Origin: Hydrogenophaga sp.
GTDB lineage: Bacteria > Pseudomonadota > Gammaproteobacteria > Burkholderiales > Burkholderiaceae_C
Direction of reading: 5' to 3'
DNA length: 64,000 bases
Assembly: GCF_030373225.1 (NCBI RefSeq)
Contig: NZ_JAUCZG010000020.1
Location: 1-64,000 of the forward strand
The notes under the pieces are model-generated. The model saw nothing but the letters and a program-made list of their open reading frames with translations. It was not told the DNA's origin and ran no database searches. Shown piece by piece: positions 16,083 to 24,212 of the stretch (within the stretch, counting starts at the first letter, position 1; every line of letters starts with the position of its first letter). The position numbers and the translations under genes are program-made.

Positions 16083-16511
16083 TCACGGATTCTTTTTCCG
16101 GCGTTCTCGGTAGTAGGCTTGGCGCACGTCCTCGATTTCCGGGAACGCCGCACGGCGCTCCAGAATGTTGCAGGCCTGGGTGATGCTGCTGGCCTTACCG
16201 CTCGCTATGAGACCCTCAACAGCTTCCACCAGCCCGTCTTTTCCTGATGCCGGCCGGCCGGGAGCCCCACCTTCCTGAAACGCTGGAACAAAATCCATGG
16301 CTAGCTGCCAAGCGAGCAGCTGCCAGTCAGTACCGCCTGGTTCCCCGTCCTCAGCGGGCCTTTGTGCCTCTGGATACGCTGCGATGAGCACATCCAGGAG
16401 GTTCAGGGCGGGTGCGTAGCCTTCGGTCTGCAGGTAGCTGCTGCGGAGCATGGCCTTGGCCGCCGTTGGGTCTGTGGGCGCCTCGGTGGCGTTGTTGACC
16501 CGGGTCTTCAT
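16083..16511 (-). CDS. Hypothetical island protein, 142 aa
   Basis: A 142-aa acidic protein translated from an ATG that overlaps the integrase stop (ATGA). It has an N-terminal helical segment (AKAMLRSSYLQTEGYAPALN) and a C-terminal segment DGLVEAVEGLIASGKASSIT leading to a basic YYRERRKKNP tail. I do not recognise a family. Coupling to the integrase suggests an accessory role in recombination or control of the element, but nothing in the sequence shows it. Confidence 0.55.
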   Translation of the reverse strand: MKTRVNNATEAPTDPTAAKAMLRSSYLQTEGYAPALNLLDVLIAAYPEAQRPAEDGEPGGTDWQLLAWQLAMDFVPAFQEGGAPGRPASGKDGLVEAVEGLIASGKASSITQACNILERRAAFPEIEDVRQAYYRERRKKNP

Positions 16512-17770
16512 GCTGCGTCCAGCAAGGCCACGGCCGCGCGCTTCTGGTGAGGTGCCAGATGCGCATAGCGCTCGGTGAGAGTGATGCTCGAATGGCCGAG
16601 GAGATCTCTCACCTGATACAGGTCCACGCCGGCCTGCACCAGGCGCGAGGCAAAGTCGTGGCGCTGATCGTGAAAGGTGAGGTCGTTCAGCTGGGCCCGC
16701 TCGATCAGCACCGCCCAAGACTTCTTCAAGGTGACGAAGGGCTTGTCGGTATCGGCGTTCACGAATACGAACGGCGCAAGCTTTACTGGCTCGCCGGCGG
16801 CCTTGGCCTCGCGTGCGGCTGCGTCGCGCTCGGCCGCCAGCTCTTGCAGCACGCCAACGGCGGTTGCGTTGAGCGCGATGTGGCGGGTCTTGTTGCCCTT
16901 GCTCGATGCCGCCGTGACGATCAGCTCAGCACGTTGGATTGAGACGTTCTCCCACCGCAGCTTGAACATTTCACCGCGCCGCATACCGGTGTTCAGCGCC
17001 AGGATGCACAGTCGGCGCAGGTACGCCGGGGTGTCCGGATGGTTGAGGGCCTGCATGAACCGGGCGCGCTCGCCCAGCTTGTTGCCCTGGTCATCGAAGA
17101 TCTCTTCCTGCTCATCCCGTTGGCCAAGCCACCGCACGCGCTTGTCGTCGCCGATGAGGTCGCGCCCGAACGGTTTGAACGCAGGGTCGTCGAGGGGGTT
17201 CTTGTCGATGACACGAAACTCCACAGCCTTGTTCATAAGGGCGAGGAGGGCGGTGCGATCACGGTTCAGAGTCTGCGGGGCAATCTCCTCAGTCAGCCTA
17301 TCTGAACGGTGAGCCACGACCTTTTGGATATCCAGGGTGGCCATGTCGTCGTCGAGGATGGGTTTCCAAGCGGAAAGGATGCGGTTTTTGGTGTCCGAGC
17401 CGCTCTTGGCGCGGATCAGGCAATCAGTCCAGTACCTGCCTTCGACGAACTTGCGCACCGTGCGCGACTCGGCCTTCGCGTCTTCGACGCGCACCTCGCG
17501 CTTTTCGCCAGCTGGGTCTTTGCCGCGTACCTTGTCGACCGCCAGCCTGGCGCGCCCCGGGTCGAATTGCTCCAGGGTGCCGATGGTCCAGGTCTGTCTC
17601 TTACCAGCAGCGTCGCGATAGTCATAGGCCCAGGACATCTTGCCGGTGGCGCCCACTCGTAAGATCAGCCCACGGCACTCGGCATCACGATAGGTTTTGC
17701 GCTCGCCAGTGGGTTTGATGTGTTCGGCGATGTAGGTTTTCGTGAGCTTCGCGGTGATGACTGCGGCCAT
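16508..17770 (-). CDS. int: Tyrosine recombinase (P4-type site-specific integrase)
   Basis: A 420-aa phage integrase. The N-terminus has the DUF4102-like arm-binding form (YRDAECRGLILRVGATGKMS). The catalytic set is visible: Arg in TGMRRGEMFKLRW, Lys in SSKGNKTRHI, HDQR in LTFHDQRHDFASRL, His in LLGHSSITLTERYAHL and the nucleophile Tyr in the same RYAHL segment. It would catalyse insertion and excision at the 3' half of a tRNA gene. The gene lies 225 bases from the tRNA-Val remnant and is transcribed away from it, with phased repeats in between that could be its arm sites. The 142-aa gene downstream is coupled to it. Confidence 0.93.
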   Translation of the reverse strand: MAAVITAKLTKTYIAEHIKPTGERKTYRDAECRGLILRVGATGKMSWAYDYRDAAGKRQTWTIGTLEQFDPGRARLAVDKVRGKDPAGEKREVRVEDAKAESRTVRKFVEGRYWTDCLIRAKSGSDTKNRILSAWKPILDDDMATLDIQKVVAHRSDRLTEEIAPQTLNRDRTALLALMNKAVEFRVIDKNPLDDPAFKPFGRDLIGDDKRVRWLGQRDEQEEIFDDQGNKLGERARFMQALNHPDTPAYLRRLCILALNTGMRRGEMFKLRWENVSIQRAELIVTAASSKGNKTRHIALNATAVGVLQELAAERDAAAREAKAAGEPVKLAPFVFVNADTDKPFVTLKKSWAVLIERAQLNDLTFHDQRHDFASRLVQAGVDLYQVRDLLGHSSITLTERYAHLAPHQKRAAVALLDAA

Positions 17771-17836
17771 GATGCGGACCCTTGCTTCGGTAGGGCAGGG
17801 AGCCCGTGGACTCCTGCCGGGACTCCACGCTAGAAC

Positions 17837-17959
17837 AAGTGCAGTGAAGTGCGACTGAGTTCAAGGATATTCGACAGGGCAGGGGTCCCGCAAGGAATTT
17901 GCTGGGTGCATCGAAGTATTCAGGAGTCCAGCAAAGTGCTAAAAAGTGCTGCGAAGTAC
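17837..17959. repeat. Phased AAGTGC/AAGTAC repeats, candidate integrase arm sites
   Basis: AAGTGC occurs at 17837, 17847, 17934 and 17944, with AAGTAT at 17914 and AAGTAC at 17954. Neighbouring copies are spaced by 10 or 20 bases, that is one or two helical turns, and all lie between the integrase start and the att site. This is the arrangement expected of arm-type binding sites for a tyrosine integrase or its excisionase; binding is inferred. The stretch 17771-18195 holds nothing else but the att site, the terminator and 106 bases without visible features. Confidence 0.45.
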
Positions 17960-17994
17960 AACCCTGTACAAGCCAAAAAAGCCCCTATTTCGCT

Positions 17995-18039
17995 TTCACA
18001 CGGCAGGGGTCGCAGGTTCGAACCCTGCACCGCCCACCA
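17995..18039 (+). other. attR: 3' half of tRNA-Val(CAC) at the island's right end
   Basis: From the anticodon loop (TTCACAC) onward the sequence is a perfect tRNA 3' half: anticodon-stem GGCAG, a T arm GCAGG-TTCGAAC-CCTGC, acceptor strand ACCGCCC, discriminator A and CCA at 18037-18039. The matching 5' half is absent; the bases before the loop do not pair. The expected intact gene, tRNA-Val with anticodon CAC, would lie at the left end of the island outside this window. The crossover therefore lies at or near the anticodon loop, as is usual for tyrosine integrases. Confidence 0.85.
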
Positions 18040-18056
18040 GCCCACAGCTGTGAAAC

Positions 18057-18089
18057 AAGCCCTTGCAAGCGATTGCAAGGGCTTTTTTC
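18057..18089 (+). terminator. Intrinsic terminator of the tRNA-Val(CAC) locus
   Basis: A 12-bp perfect stem (AAGCCCTTGCAA / TTGCAAGGGCTT) around a GCGA loop is followed by TTTTTC on the plus strand, 18 bases after the tRNA CCA end. It is the tRNA's own terminator, left on the chromosomal side of the att site. Confidence 0.85.
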
Positions 18090-18195
18090 TTGCTTCAAAC
18101 AACCGCAGCTCATCGCATCTGCCGCGTGATCGGGTCCCGCGCTGTCTTCAGCGGGCAGAGAGTCCTAGAAGAATCGAGCGATCGGTCTGGGCGCA

Positions 18196-19092
18196 TCAGC
18201 GGGGAACGCTGTTCAGGGACCAGTCGTAGTCGAGGAATGCAATGTCGAAACGCCCGCTGCGAAGCCGCTCCCGGCCCGCAGGGGAATCGGACAGGCGTTC
18301 GGCGTGCAGGCCGGCAAACGCCTGCAGGGAGGTGATGCCCCGGTCGCCTCGCTTGAAGTCGTCGGCGTACCAGTCAAAGATGCGCGACAGCTGCAGCCGC
18401 CCCCGGGTTTCATCAAACCGGTTGCGCGTGCGGTCGGCCATGAAACGGTTCGTCTGCTCTTCGAGTTGGGCGTCGATGCGGCTTGCCTCGAAGGCTTCTT
18501 CGCGCAACATCGGGCAACCGATGGACGCACAGTTCACCGCGAAATGCACCCTGGGGTCGTCGTACACGCCCCGCTTGCGCAGCATGCCGTGTTCGATGTC
18601 GTCCAGCGACACCTTGCGGCCCAACAGGGCAATCCATGTCGGCTTCCAGGGACTGGAAAGGAGGCTGCCCAACGCCTTGATCGATGTCAGGTCCGGGTAT
18701 TTGGTGAGGATCAGTTCGACCGTGAACGCGTTGTAGGCGTTGATCAGGAACGCCTGGCGCTGCGCGGGCGAAAAGGTCGAGAAGGCGTCTTCGGTGATGG
18801 CCGAGAGGGACGACAGATAGGCCGTGAGCGCACCGCGGTCCTGCGCGAAGCCTGCGTAGCGAACCTGCGAGGCCTGCCCGCCACGAAGCAGCACGACATG
18901 CCGTTTGAGCAGACCGGTCCAGGCGGCGTGGGTGTGATCGAAGCTTGCAGCATGGCTCTGGCCCATGGGCCACAAGGCCGGCAGGCACCCGGCAGTGAAG
19001 AGCAGGAACTGGCGTCGGCGGGGGGTCATGACAGCGCTCACGGTCGCGGGCGCCGTGGTTGCGCGCGAGGTGGGCGTTGAAGGGGTTTTCAT
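18196..19092 (-). CDS. DUF547 domain protein, probably exported
   Basis: A 298-aa protein. The N-terminus has a twin-arginine-like signal (TPRRRQFLLFTAGCLPALW then SHA), and the DUF547 core is marked by FLINAYNAFTVELIL, YDDPRVHFAVNCASIGCP with its two Cys, and a C-terminal YDWSLN. ATG 19092 is chosen; ATG 19029, immediately before the signal, is possible. DUF547 has no firmly known function, though the family resembles a Cys-peptidase/transglutaminase-like fold. It is divergent from the ECF sigma gene, and a SigF-type promoter (19138-19163) lies 45 bases upstream, so it is probably a member of that regulon, acting in the envelope during metal stress (inference). Confidence 0.8.
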   Translation of the reverse strand: MKTPSTPTSRATTAPATVSAVMTPRRRQFLLFTAGCLPALWPMGQSHAASFDHTHAAWTGLLKRHVVLLRGGQASQVRYAGFAQDRGALTAYLSSLSAITEDAFSTFSPAQRQAFLINAYNAFTVELILTKYPDLTSIKALGSLLSSPWKPTWIALLGRKVSLDDIEHGMLRKRGVYDDPRVHFAVNCASIGCPMLREEAFEASRIDAQLEEQTNRFMADRTRNRFDETRGRLQLSRIFDWYADDFKRGDRGITSLQAFAGLHAERLSDSPAGRERLRSGRFDIAFLDYDWSLNSVPR

Positions 19093-19137
19093 CGGGCTTG
19101 CCTTGACGGGTTGAAAGGGAGGGAAGGGCACTGGTTT

Positions 19138-19163
19138 TACGAAGCCGCAGGCCTTTCGGTTAC
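19138..19163 (-). promoter_or_regulatory. SigF-type ECF promoter before the DUF547 gene
   Basis: On the minus strand GTAACC is followed after exactly 16 bases by CGTA, close to the GTAACC-N16-CGAA consensus reported for Caulobacter SigF. It ends 45 bases before the chosen start codon of the DUF547 gene and is divergent from a perfect copy serving the sigma gene. Confidence 0.55.
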
Positions 19164-19230
19164 AGGCAGTGCAGAATCCCGGGCCGACCATGCCTTTGGT
19201 CGGCACTGGTTCCAACCATCCCCCATCTGT

Positions 19231-19256
19231 GTAACCAAAGCAGCAGCTGCCACGAA
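19231..19256 (+). promoter_or_regulatory. SigF-type ECF promoter before the sigma factor gene (autoregulation)
   Basis: GTAACC at 19231-19236 and CGAA at 19253-19256 are separated by 16 bases, a perfect match to the Caulobacter SigF consensus as I know it. The -10 element abuts the ATG at 19257; transcription starting six or seven bases downstream would begin at or near the ATG at 19263, giving a leaderless or nearly leaderless mRNA. Confidence 0.6.
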
Positions 19257-19823
19257 ATGCCCATGGAGACAGGTCACAACGACTTCGAAGCCAGCCTCAA
19301 ACCGCTGTGGCTGCGCGCGCAGCAGGGCGACGAGGTGGCTTACCGCGAGGCGCTGGAGAAGATCGCGGTGCGCATTCGTGGATTCCTGCGCCGGCGCATG
19401 CAGTCGACGCCGGATGACATCGAAGACCTGGTCCAGGAAACGCTGCTGGCGCTTCATCTGCAACGCGGGACCTTCGATCCGAGCTTGCCGGTCAGCGCCT
19501 GGGTCACGGCCATCGCGCGCCACAAGCTGGTCGATCTCTGGAGGCGCCGTGGGCGTCGGGAGAACCTCCACGACGCGCTGGACGATGTGGACGAGGCCTT
19601 GCTGGCCGCCGAGCCGGTCGAGGATGGTGCACAGCGCGACCTTGAAAAGCTGCTTGCGGCGTTGCCGGATGTCCAGCGCCAGGCCATCGAGTTGACGAAG
19701 ATCGAGGGCCTGTCGGTGTCCGAGGCATCGAAGCGCACCGGCATCTCGGAATCGGCGATCAAGGTGCAGGTGCACAGAGGATTGAAGCGGCTGGCGCAAT
19801 GGGTGAAGGACACAGGAACATGA
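19257..19823 (+). CDS. ECF RNA polymerase sigma factor, SigF-like
   Basis: A 188-aa sigma-70 family protein with only regions 2 and 4. Region 2 shows LKPLWLRAQQGDEVAYREAL and DDIEDLVQETLLALH; region 4 shows LPDVQRQAIELTKIEGLSVS and SESAIKVQVHRGLKRLA. The start is ATG 19257 or 19263. The next gene encodes an NrsF (DUF1109) membrane anti-sigma factor whose start overlaps this stop, the pairing seen for Caulobacter SigF and for related metal-responsive ECF factors in Cupriavidus. It would drive transcription from GTAACC-N16-CGAA promoters, of which copies precede this gene, the DUF547 gene, the arsS operon and, weakly, the bufferin operon. Confidence 0.9.
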   Translation: MPMETGHNDFEASLKPLWLRAQQGDEVAYREALEKIAVRIRGFLRRRMQSTPDDIEDLVQETLLALHLQRGTFDPSLPVSAWVTAIARHKLVDLWRRRGRRENLHDALDDVDEALLAAEPVEDGAQRDLEKLLAALPDVQRQAIELTKIEGLSVSEASKRTGISESAIKVQVHRGLKRLAQWVKDTGT

Positions 19824-20455
19824 AAACACAATCGTTGATCGAGATGTTGGCCAAGGGCGCAGGGCCTGCCCCGCAGGCGCCCGTGCTGCGGCGACTGGCT
19901 CCGGTGATGGCACTCGGCCTGATCGCCAGCGCCTTGTTCGCCCTGGTGAGCATGGGATCGATCCCGGCGGCCATGTGGGCCACCTCGGCGCCCTGGCTCA
20001 AGCTGATGTACGGCGCCAGCCTGGCGCTGGCGGCGGGCTGGCTGACGGCTCGGCTGTCCCGGCCGGTGGCGCGCACCCGTTGGCCCGTGCGGGCCGTGTT
20101 GGCCGTTTTTGCCACCATGCTGGCCCTGGGCGCGCTCACGCTGGTGACCAGCGCGCCGGACCAGCGCTTGGCGGCGCTGTTTGGTGAAACCTGGCTGAGT
20201 TGTCCCAGGAACGTGGTGCTGCTGTCGCTGCCGGCGCTGGCCGGCGCTTTGTGGGCCTTGCGCGGGCTGGCACCCACCGAGCTCAGGTCCGCCGGCTTCC
20301 ACGCCGGGTTGATGGCCGGTGCTCTGGGCGCCATGGGCTACTCCCTGGTGTGCCCCGAGGTCTCGGCCACGTTCGTGGCGGTCTGGTACTCACTCGGCAT
20401 CTTGCTGACAGGGCTGCTGGGCGCAGTCCTCGGGCCGCGGCTGCTGCGGTGGTGA
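19820..20455 (+). CDS. nrsF: NrsF/DUF1109 membrane anti-sigma factor
   Basis: A 211-aa integral membrane protein with six predicted hydrophobic segments and two Cys, C128 in WLSCPRNVV and C178 in YSLVCPEVS. The family's two conserved Cys in such Cys-Pro contexts are needed for metal sensing in Caulobacter NrsF. ATG 19820 overlaps the sigma gene's TGA. It should hold the sigma factor at the inner membrane and release it when the Cys pair is modified by metals such as chromium or cadmium; the actual inducer here is unknown. Confidence 0.88.
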   Translation: MKTQSLIEMLAKGAGPAPQAPVLRRLAPVMALGLIASALFALVSMGSIPAAMWATSAPWLKLMYGASLALAAGWLTARLSRPVARTRWPVRAVLAVFATMLALGALTLVTSAPDQRLAALFGETWLSCPRNVVLLSLPALAGALWALRGLAPTELRSAGFHAGLMAGALGAMGYSLVCPEVSATFVAVWYSLGILLTGLLGAVLGPRLLRW

Positions 20456-20495
20456 GGCAGCGACAACGCCCCTGGCGGTATTTTTCTGTCGGGCT

Positions 20496-20521
20496 GTAAC
20501 AAACAGGCGGTGGTGAACGAC
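20496..20521 (+). promoter_or_regulatory. SigF-type promoter before the arsS operon
   Basis: GTAACA is followed after 16 bases by CGAC, one mismatch in each half of the GTAACC-N16-CGAA pattern. It lies between nrsF and arsS, 37 bases before the arsS start, so the operon could be induced with the sigma factor's regulon as well as by read-through from nrsF. Confidence 0.5.
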
Positions 20522-20558
20522 TGATGGCGTCCGACCTTCAACATCACCAGCCCGCCCC

Positions 20559-21605
20559 ATGCACGACACCCTGCCGCTGCTCAAAGCCACCGACTTTCCC
20601 GCCATCCGGCGCCAAGCCCTGAACACGCTGCAGGTCAACCTCGGTTACCGCTGCAACCAGTCCTGCCTGCATTGCCATGTCAACGCAGGCCCCAACCGCA
20701 CCGAAATGATGGACGGGGCAACCGTGGACCTGGTGATCGAGGTGCTGCAGGCCCGGGGCATCACCACGCTGGACCTCACGGGCGGCGCGCCAGAGCTCAG
20801 TGACCACTTCAGGCGGCTGGTGGTGGCGGCCCGGGCCCTGGGTGTCGAGGTGATCGACCGCTGCAACCTGACCATCCTCAGCGAGCCCGGGCAGGAGGAC
20901 CTCGCTGCCTTCCTCGCCGGGCAAGGCGTTCAGGTGGTGGCCTCCATGCCGTGCTATTCCCCGGCCAACGTCGATCGCCAGCGCGGCGACGGCGTGTTCG
21001 ACCTCAGCATCACCGGGCTGCAGCAACTCAACGCGCTGGGATACGGGGTGGAGGGCAGTGGCCTCACGCTGAACCTTGTCTACAACCCTCAAGGCCCCTC
21101 ACTGCCACCGCCGCAGGGTGCGCTGGAGGCCGACTACAAGCGCGAGCTGCTGCAGCACTTCGGCATCCGCTTCAACCACCTGTTTGCACTGACCAACATG
21201 CCGGTGCAGCGTTTCGGCAGCACCCTGGTGTCCAAGGGAACGTTTGGCGCTTACATGCAGCTGCTGAAGCAGTCGTACCAGGCCGACAACCTGGACACCG
21301 TGATGTGCCGCTCCATGATCAGCGTGGACTGGCAGGGCGATCTGTACGACTGCGACTTCAACCAGATGCTGGGCCTGCCGGCCCGCCTGGGCAAGACCTG
21401 GCGCCCGCAGTTGCGCGACCTGCTGCAGGCCGATCCCGAAGGCGAGGCCATCCGGATCGCTGACCACTGTTACGGCTGCACCGCAGGCCAGGGCAGCAGT
21501 TGCGGGGGTGCGCTGGAGTCGGCTGACACCGCCACCGCAACCGTGGCCGTTCATGTCGTGCACACCGGTACCCCCCAATCCGTGACTTCAGGAGCGACCC
21601 CATGA
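20559..21605 (+). CDS. arsS: ArsS-type radical SAM enzyme (arsenosugar biosynthesis)
   Basis: A 348-aa radical SAM protein. The iron-sulphur motif is CNQSCLHC (Cys32, 36, 39), followed by LDLTGGAPEL, the SAM-binding GGE-like segment. The C-terminal Cys-rich tail HCYGCTAGQGSSC (Cys304, 307, 315) is typical of the family TIGR04167, now called arsenosugar biosynthesis radical SAM (seleno)protein ArsS; some relatives have selenocysteine where a Cys stands here. ArsS transfers the 5'-deoxyadenosyl group of SAM to dimethylarsenite, giving a dimethylarsinoyl-adenosine, the precursor of arsenosugars. The gene heads a six-gene chain with start/stop overlaps. No arsM is in the window. Confidence 0.85.
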   Translation: MHDTLPLLKATDFPAIRRQALNTLQVNLGYRCNQSCLHCHVNAGPNRTEMMDGATVDLVIEVLQARGITTLDLTGGAPELSDHFRRLVVAARALGVEVIDRCNLTILSEPGQEDLAAFLAGQGVQVVASMPCYSPANVDRQRGDGVFDLSITGLQQLNALGYGVEGSGLTLNLVYNPQGPSLPPPQGALEADYKRELLQHFGIRFNHLFALTNMPVQRFGSTLVSKGTFGAYMQLLKQSYQADNLDTVMCRSMISVDWQGDLYDCDFNQMLGLPARLGKTWRPQLRDLLQADPEGEAIRIADHCYGCTAGQGSSCGGALESADTATATVAVHVVHTGTPQSVTSGATP

Positions 21606-22468
21606 CCGCGTTCACCCGCTGGCTGGCCAGCCTGTTGCTGCTGCTCGCAGCCTTGCCTGCGCACGCGCAAGGTACGCCCTTGAAGTTCGGTGTCGGCCTG
21701 TTCCAGCCCGACCGCGAGCGCAACGACGCCACCTACCGGCCGCTGGCCCAACACCTGTCCCGGCGCCTGGGCCGCCCGGTGGAGCTGCGCACGGTCGACA
21801 GCTGGGAGGGCCTGGCCAAGTCGCTGGCCAATGGTGAAACCGACCTGGCCTTGATGGGTCCGTGGGGCTATGTGCTGGCCAACCAGGCGGCCAATGCCCA
21901 GGTGGTCTCGACCATCCTGTACGAAGGCAAGCCCGAATATTTCGCGATGATCGTCACCCATCCGGACTCGGGCATCAATTCGGTGGCCGATCTCAAAGGC
22001 CGGACCTTCGCCTTTGGCGACAAGGGCTCCACCTCCGGCTACCTGATCCCGCTGCACTTTTTCATGAAGCAGGGCATCGACCCCGCGAAGCATTTTTCTC
22101 GCGTGCTGCACACCAAGCACCAGGCGATCCAGACCCAGGTCACCGCCGGGCAGATCGACGCCGGCGCCGACTACAACCGCAACCGCGACGCGATGATCGC
22201 GCAGGGCCTGATCAAGGCCGAGCGCTCCAAGATCATCTGGCAGTCCGACCCCCTGCCCAACGACGCGTTTGCCGTCAGCGAAGCGCTCCACCAGGACAAG
22301 GCCTTCGTGGCGCGACTGCAGGCGGCCCTCGCCGAGGTCGGCCCCTTGCTCAAGGCGCAGCCCGCACTGATGCCGCCGAGCTACACCGGCTTCATCAACA
22401 GCGACAACCGGGCCTATAAGCCGATTCGTGACGCAGGTCTGGCCACCGGCACCCTGCAGCCCAGGTGA
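21602..22468 (+). CDS. PhnD-like periplasmic substrate-binding protein
   Basis: A 288-aa protein with a signal peptide (about 22 residues, ending PAHA) and the phosphate/phosphonate-binding family pattern: FGVGLFQPDRERNDATYRPL, GLAKSLANGETDLALMGPWG, and FAFGDKGSTSGYLIPL, which carries the Ser/Thr residues that bind the oxyanion. ATG 21602 overlaps the arsS stop. The ligand could be a phosphonate, phosphite, phosphate or arsenic-containing organic anion; coupling to arsS points to the last or to a nucleoside product (inference). Confidence 0.85.
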   Translation: MTAFTRWLASLLLLLAALPAHAQGTPLKFGVGLFQPDRERNDATYRPLAQHLSRRLGRPVELRTVDSWEGLAKSLANGETDLALMGPWGYVLANQAANAQVVSTILYEGKPEYFAMIVTHPDSGINSVADLKGRTFAFGDKGSTSGYLIPLHFFMKQGIDPAKHFSRVLHTKHQAIQTQVTAGQIDAGADYNRNRDAMIAQGLIKAERSKIIWQSDPLPNDAFAVSEALHQDKAFVARLQAALAEVGPLLKAQPALMPPSYTGFINSDNRAYKPIRDAGLATGTLQPR

Positions 22469-23361
22469 ACGCGCTGCCGATCCAGCGGACGTTCTGGCCA
22501 TTGCCGTGGTCGGGCCGCACGCGCTTCCTGCTGCTGGTGCTTGCCTATGGCCTGCTGGTGGCTGCCTGCCTGGGCAGCCTCTGGGTCGCGGGCGAGTTGT
22601 CGCTGGGCCGCAACCCCGTGGCCAACCTGATCAAGTCGATCGGGGAGTTCGCCTACCCGAGCTTTCTGGATGTGTGGTTCGGGCCCGAGCGGCTGGAATA
22701 CCGCAGCGACGACGGCACCCTGTTGCGCGTGGAAAACCGCCGCGTGGTGGAGGCCGATTTTCTGGCGGCGCTGGGGCGTGCCACCTGGGTCACGTTCCAG
22801 ATCGCCACCCTGGGCTCGCTGCTGGGCGCCTTGCTGGCCCTGCCGTTGGGTCTGCTGAGCGCGCGAAACCTGGGCGCGCCGCGCTGGCTGGCCTGGGCGA
22901 GCAAAGGTCTGCTCGACGTGCTGCGCGCCATTCACACGTTGGTGTTCGGCCTGGTGCTGGTCGGCATCGTCGGCCTGGGCCCGACCGCCGGCATCCTGGC
23001 CATTGCGCTGCACTCCATGGGCACCTACGGCAAGCTGTACGCGGAGTCGGTCGAGTCGCTGGACATGGGGGCCGTCCACGCGGTGCAGGCCACCGGCGCG
23101 TCGCGCACCCAGGTCTTCTTCAACGCCGTGTGGCCCGCCGTGCTGCCCCAGTTCGTGTCGAACCACCTCTACATCTGGGAGTTCAACATCCGCGACTCGA
23201 CCATCCTCGGCCTGATCGGCGCGGGCGGACTCGGCTTGCTGATCTCCGAGGCGGTGAGCCTGTTCCAGTGGAGCCGCCTGGCCACCATCCTGCTCGTCGT
23301 CATCGCGCTGGTGGTGGCGTTCGACAGCTTCTCGCGGCGCATCCGCCAGGCTTTGCTGTGA
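22465..23361 (+). CDS. PhnE-like ABC transporter permease
   Basis: A 298-aa inner-membrane permease starting at GTG in a GTGA overlap with the binding-protein gene. About six hydrophobic segments are visible, and the EAA loop is represented by MGAVHAVQATGASRTQVFFN followed by WEFNIRDSTILGLIGAGGLG, a hallmark of PhnE proteins. It forms the channel of the transporter with the adjacent PhnD- and PhnC-like proteins. The usual two-permease arrangement of some phosphonate systems is absent; a homodimer is expected. Confidence 0.87.
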   Translation: MNALPIQRTFWPLPWSGRTRFLLLVLAYGLLVAACLGSLWVAGELSLGRNPVANLIKSIGEFAYPSFLDVWFGPERLEYRSDDGTLLRVENRRVVEADFLAALGRATWVTFQIATLGSLLGALLALPLGLLSARNLGAPRWLAWASKGLLDVLRAIHTLVFGLVLVGIVGLGPTAGILAIALHSMGTYGKLYAESVESLDMGAVHAVQATGASRTQVFFNAVWPAVLPQFVSNHLYIWEFNIRDSTILGLIGAGGLGLLISEAVSLFQWSRLATILLVVIALVVAFDSFSRRIRQALL

Positions 23362-24212
23362 GCGCCGGAACACTCGACATCCACATCCGTGATCTGGCCG
23401 TGAAGGCCGGTTCCCGGACCTTGCTGCGGCTGGACGAACTGCACATCGGTGCCGGCGAGCGGGTGGCCATCGTCGGGCACAACGGCGCGGGCAAGTCGAC
23501 CCTGCTGCGCGTCATCGGCGGCCTGCTTGAGCCTGCCGAGGGCTCGGTCAGTGTGCTGGGGCGACCTCTGCGGGAACCGGTGTCCGACGCCGCGCTGCGC
23601 GCCTGGCGATGCGAGGTGGGCCAGGTCATGCAGGGGCTGCACATGGTGTCGCGCCTGAGCGCGCGCGAGAACGTGTTGATCGGTGCCCTGGGACGCCTGA
23701 GCGGCTGGCGCAGCTGGAGCCGGCTGTACCCGGCGGCGCTGGTGGACGAAGCCAACCAGGCGCTCGCCCTGGTCGGCCTGCAGGGTCGGGGCGATGCCCG
23801 CACCGACCGTCTCTCGGGCGGTGAACGCCAGAAGCTCAGCATTGCACGGCTGCGCCTGCAGCGCCCGCGCCTGATCCTTGCCGACGAACCCACGGCCAAT
23901 CTGGACCCGGCCGCCGCCGCCGATGCCTGCCATTGGCTGGGCAGCATCGCGCCGGGTGCCACCCTGATCACCGTGGTGCACCAGCCCGCGCTGCTGCCGC
24001 TGCTGGCCGACCGGGTGATCGGCCTTCGCGACGGTGCGCCGGTGTTCGACCTGCCGATCGCCGAGGTGGGGGTCGATCGTTTGCAGGCGCTGTACGAACC
24101 CGGCCCGACGCCCGCTCCCACTTCCCCTCAAACCCAGGCTCCAACCTCCCGTCCGGACCCGGCGCCGGCGCTGATGGCCTGTCGGCCCACCTTGCAAGGA
24201 AACACACCATGA
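23358..24212 (+). CDS. PhnC-like ABC transporter ATP-binding protein
   Basis: A 284-aa ABC ATPase starting at GTG (GTGA overlap). Walker A GHNGAGKSTLLR, Q-loop GQVMQ, signature LSGGERQKLSIAR, Walker B LILADEPTANLDPA and switch His in VVHQPALL are all present. The last 50 residues are a Pro/Thr/Ala-rich extension not typical of the family. It powers the adjacent permease. Its end overlaps the phosphoesterase gene (ATGA). Confidence 0.88.
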   Translation: MSAGTLDIHIRDLAVKAGSRTLLRLDELHIGAGERVAIVGHNGAGKSTLLRVIGGLLEPAEGSVSVLGRPLREPVSDAALRAWRCEVGQVMQGLHMVSRLSARENVLIGALGRLSGWRSWSRLYPAALVDEANQALALVGLQGRGDARTDRLSGGERQKLSIARLRLQRPRLILADEPTANLDPAAAADACHWLGSIAPGATLITVVHQPALLPLLADRVIGLRDGAPVFDLPIAEVGVDRLQALYEPGPTPAPTSPQTQAPTSRPDPAPALMACRPTLQGNTP

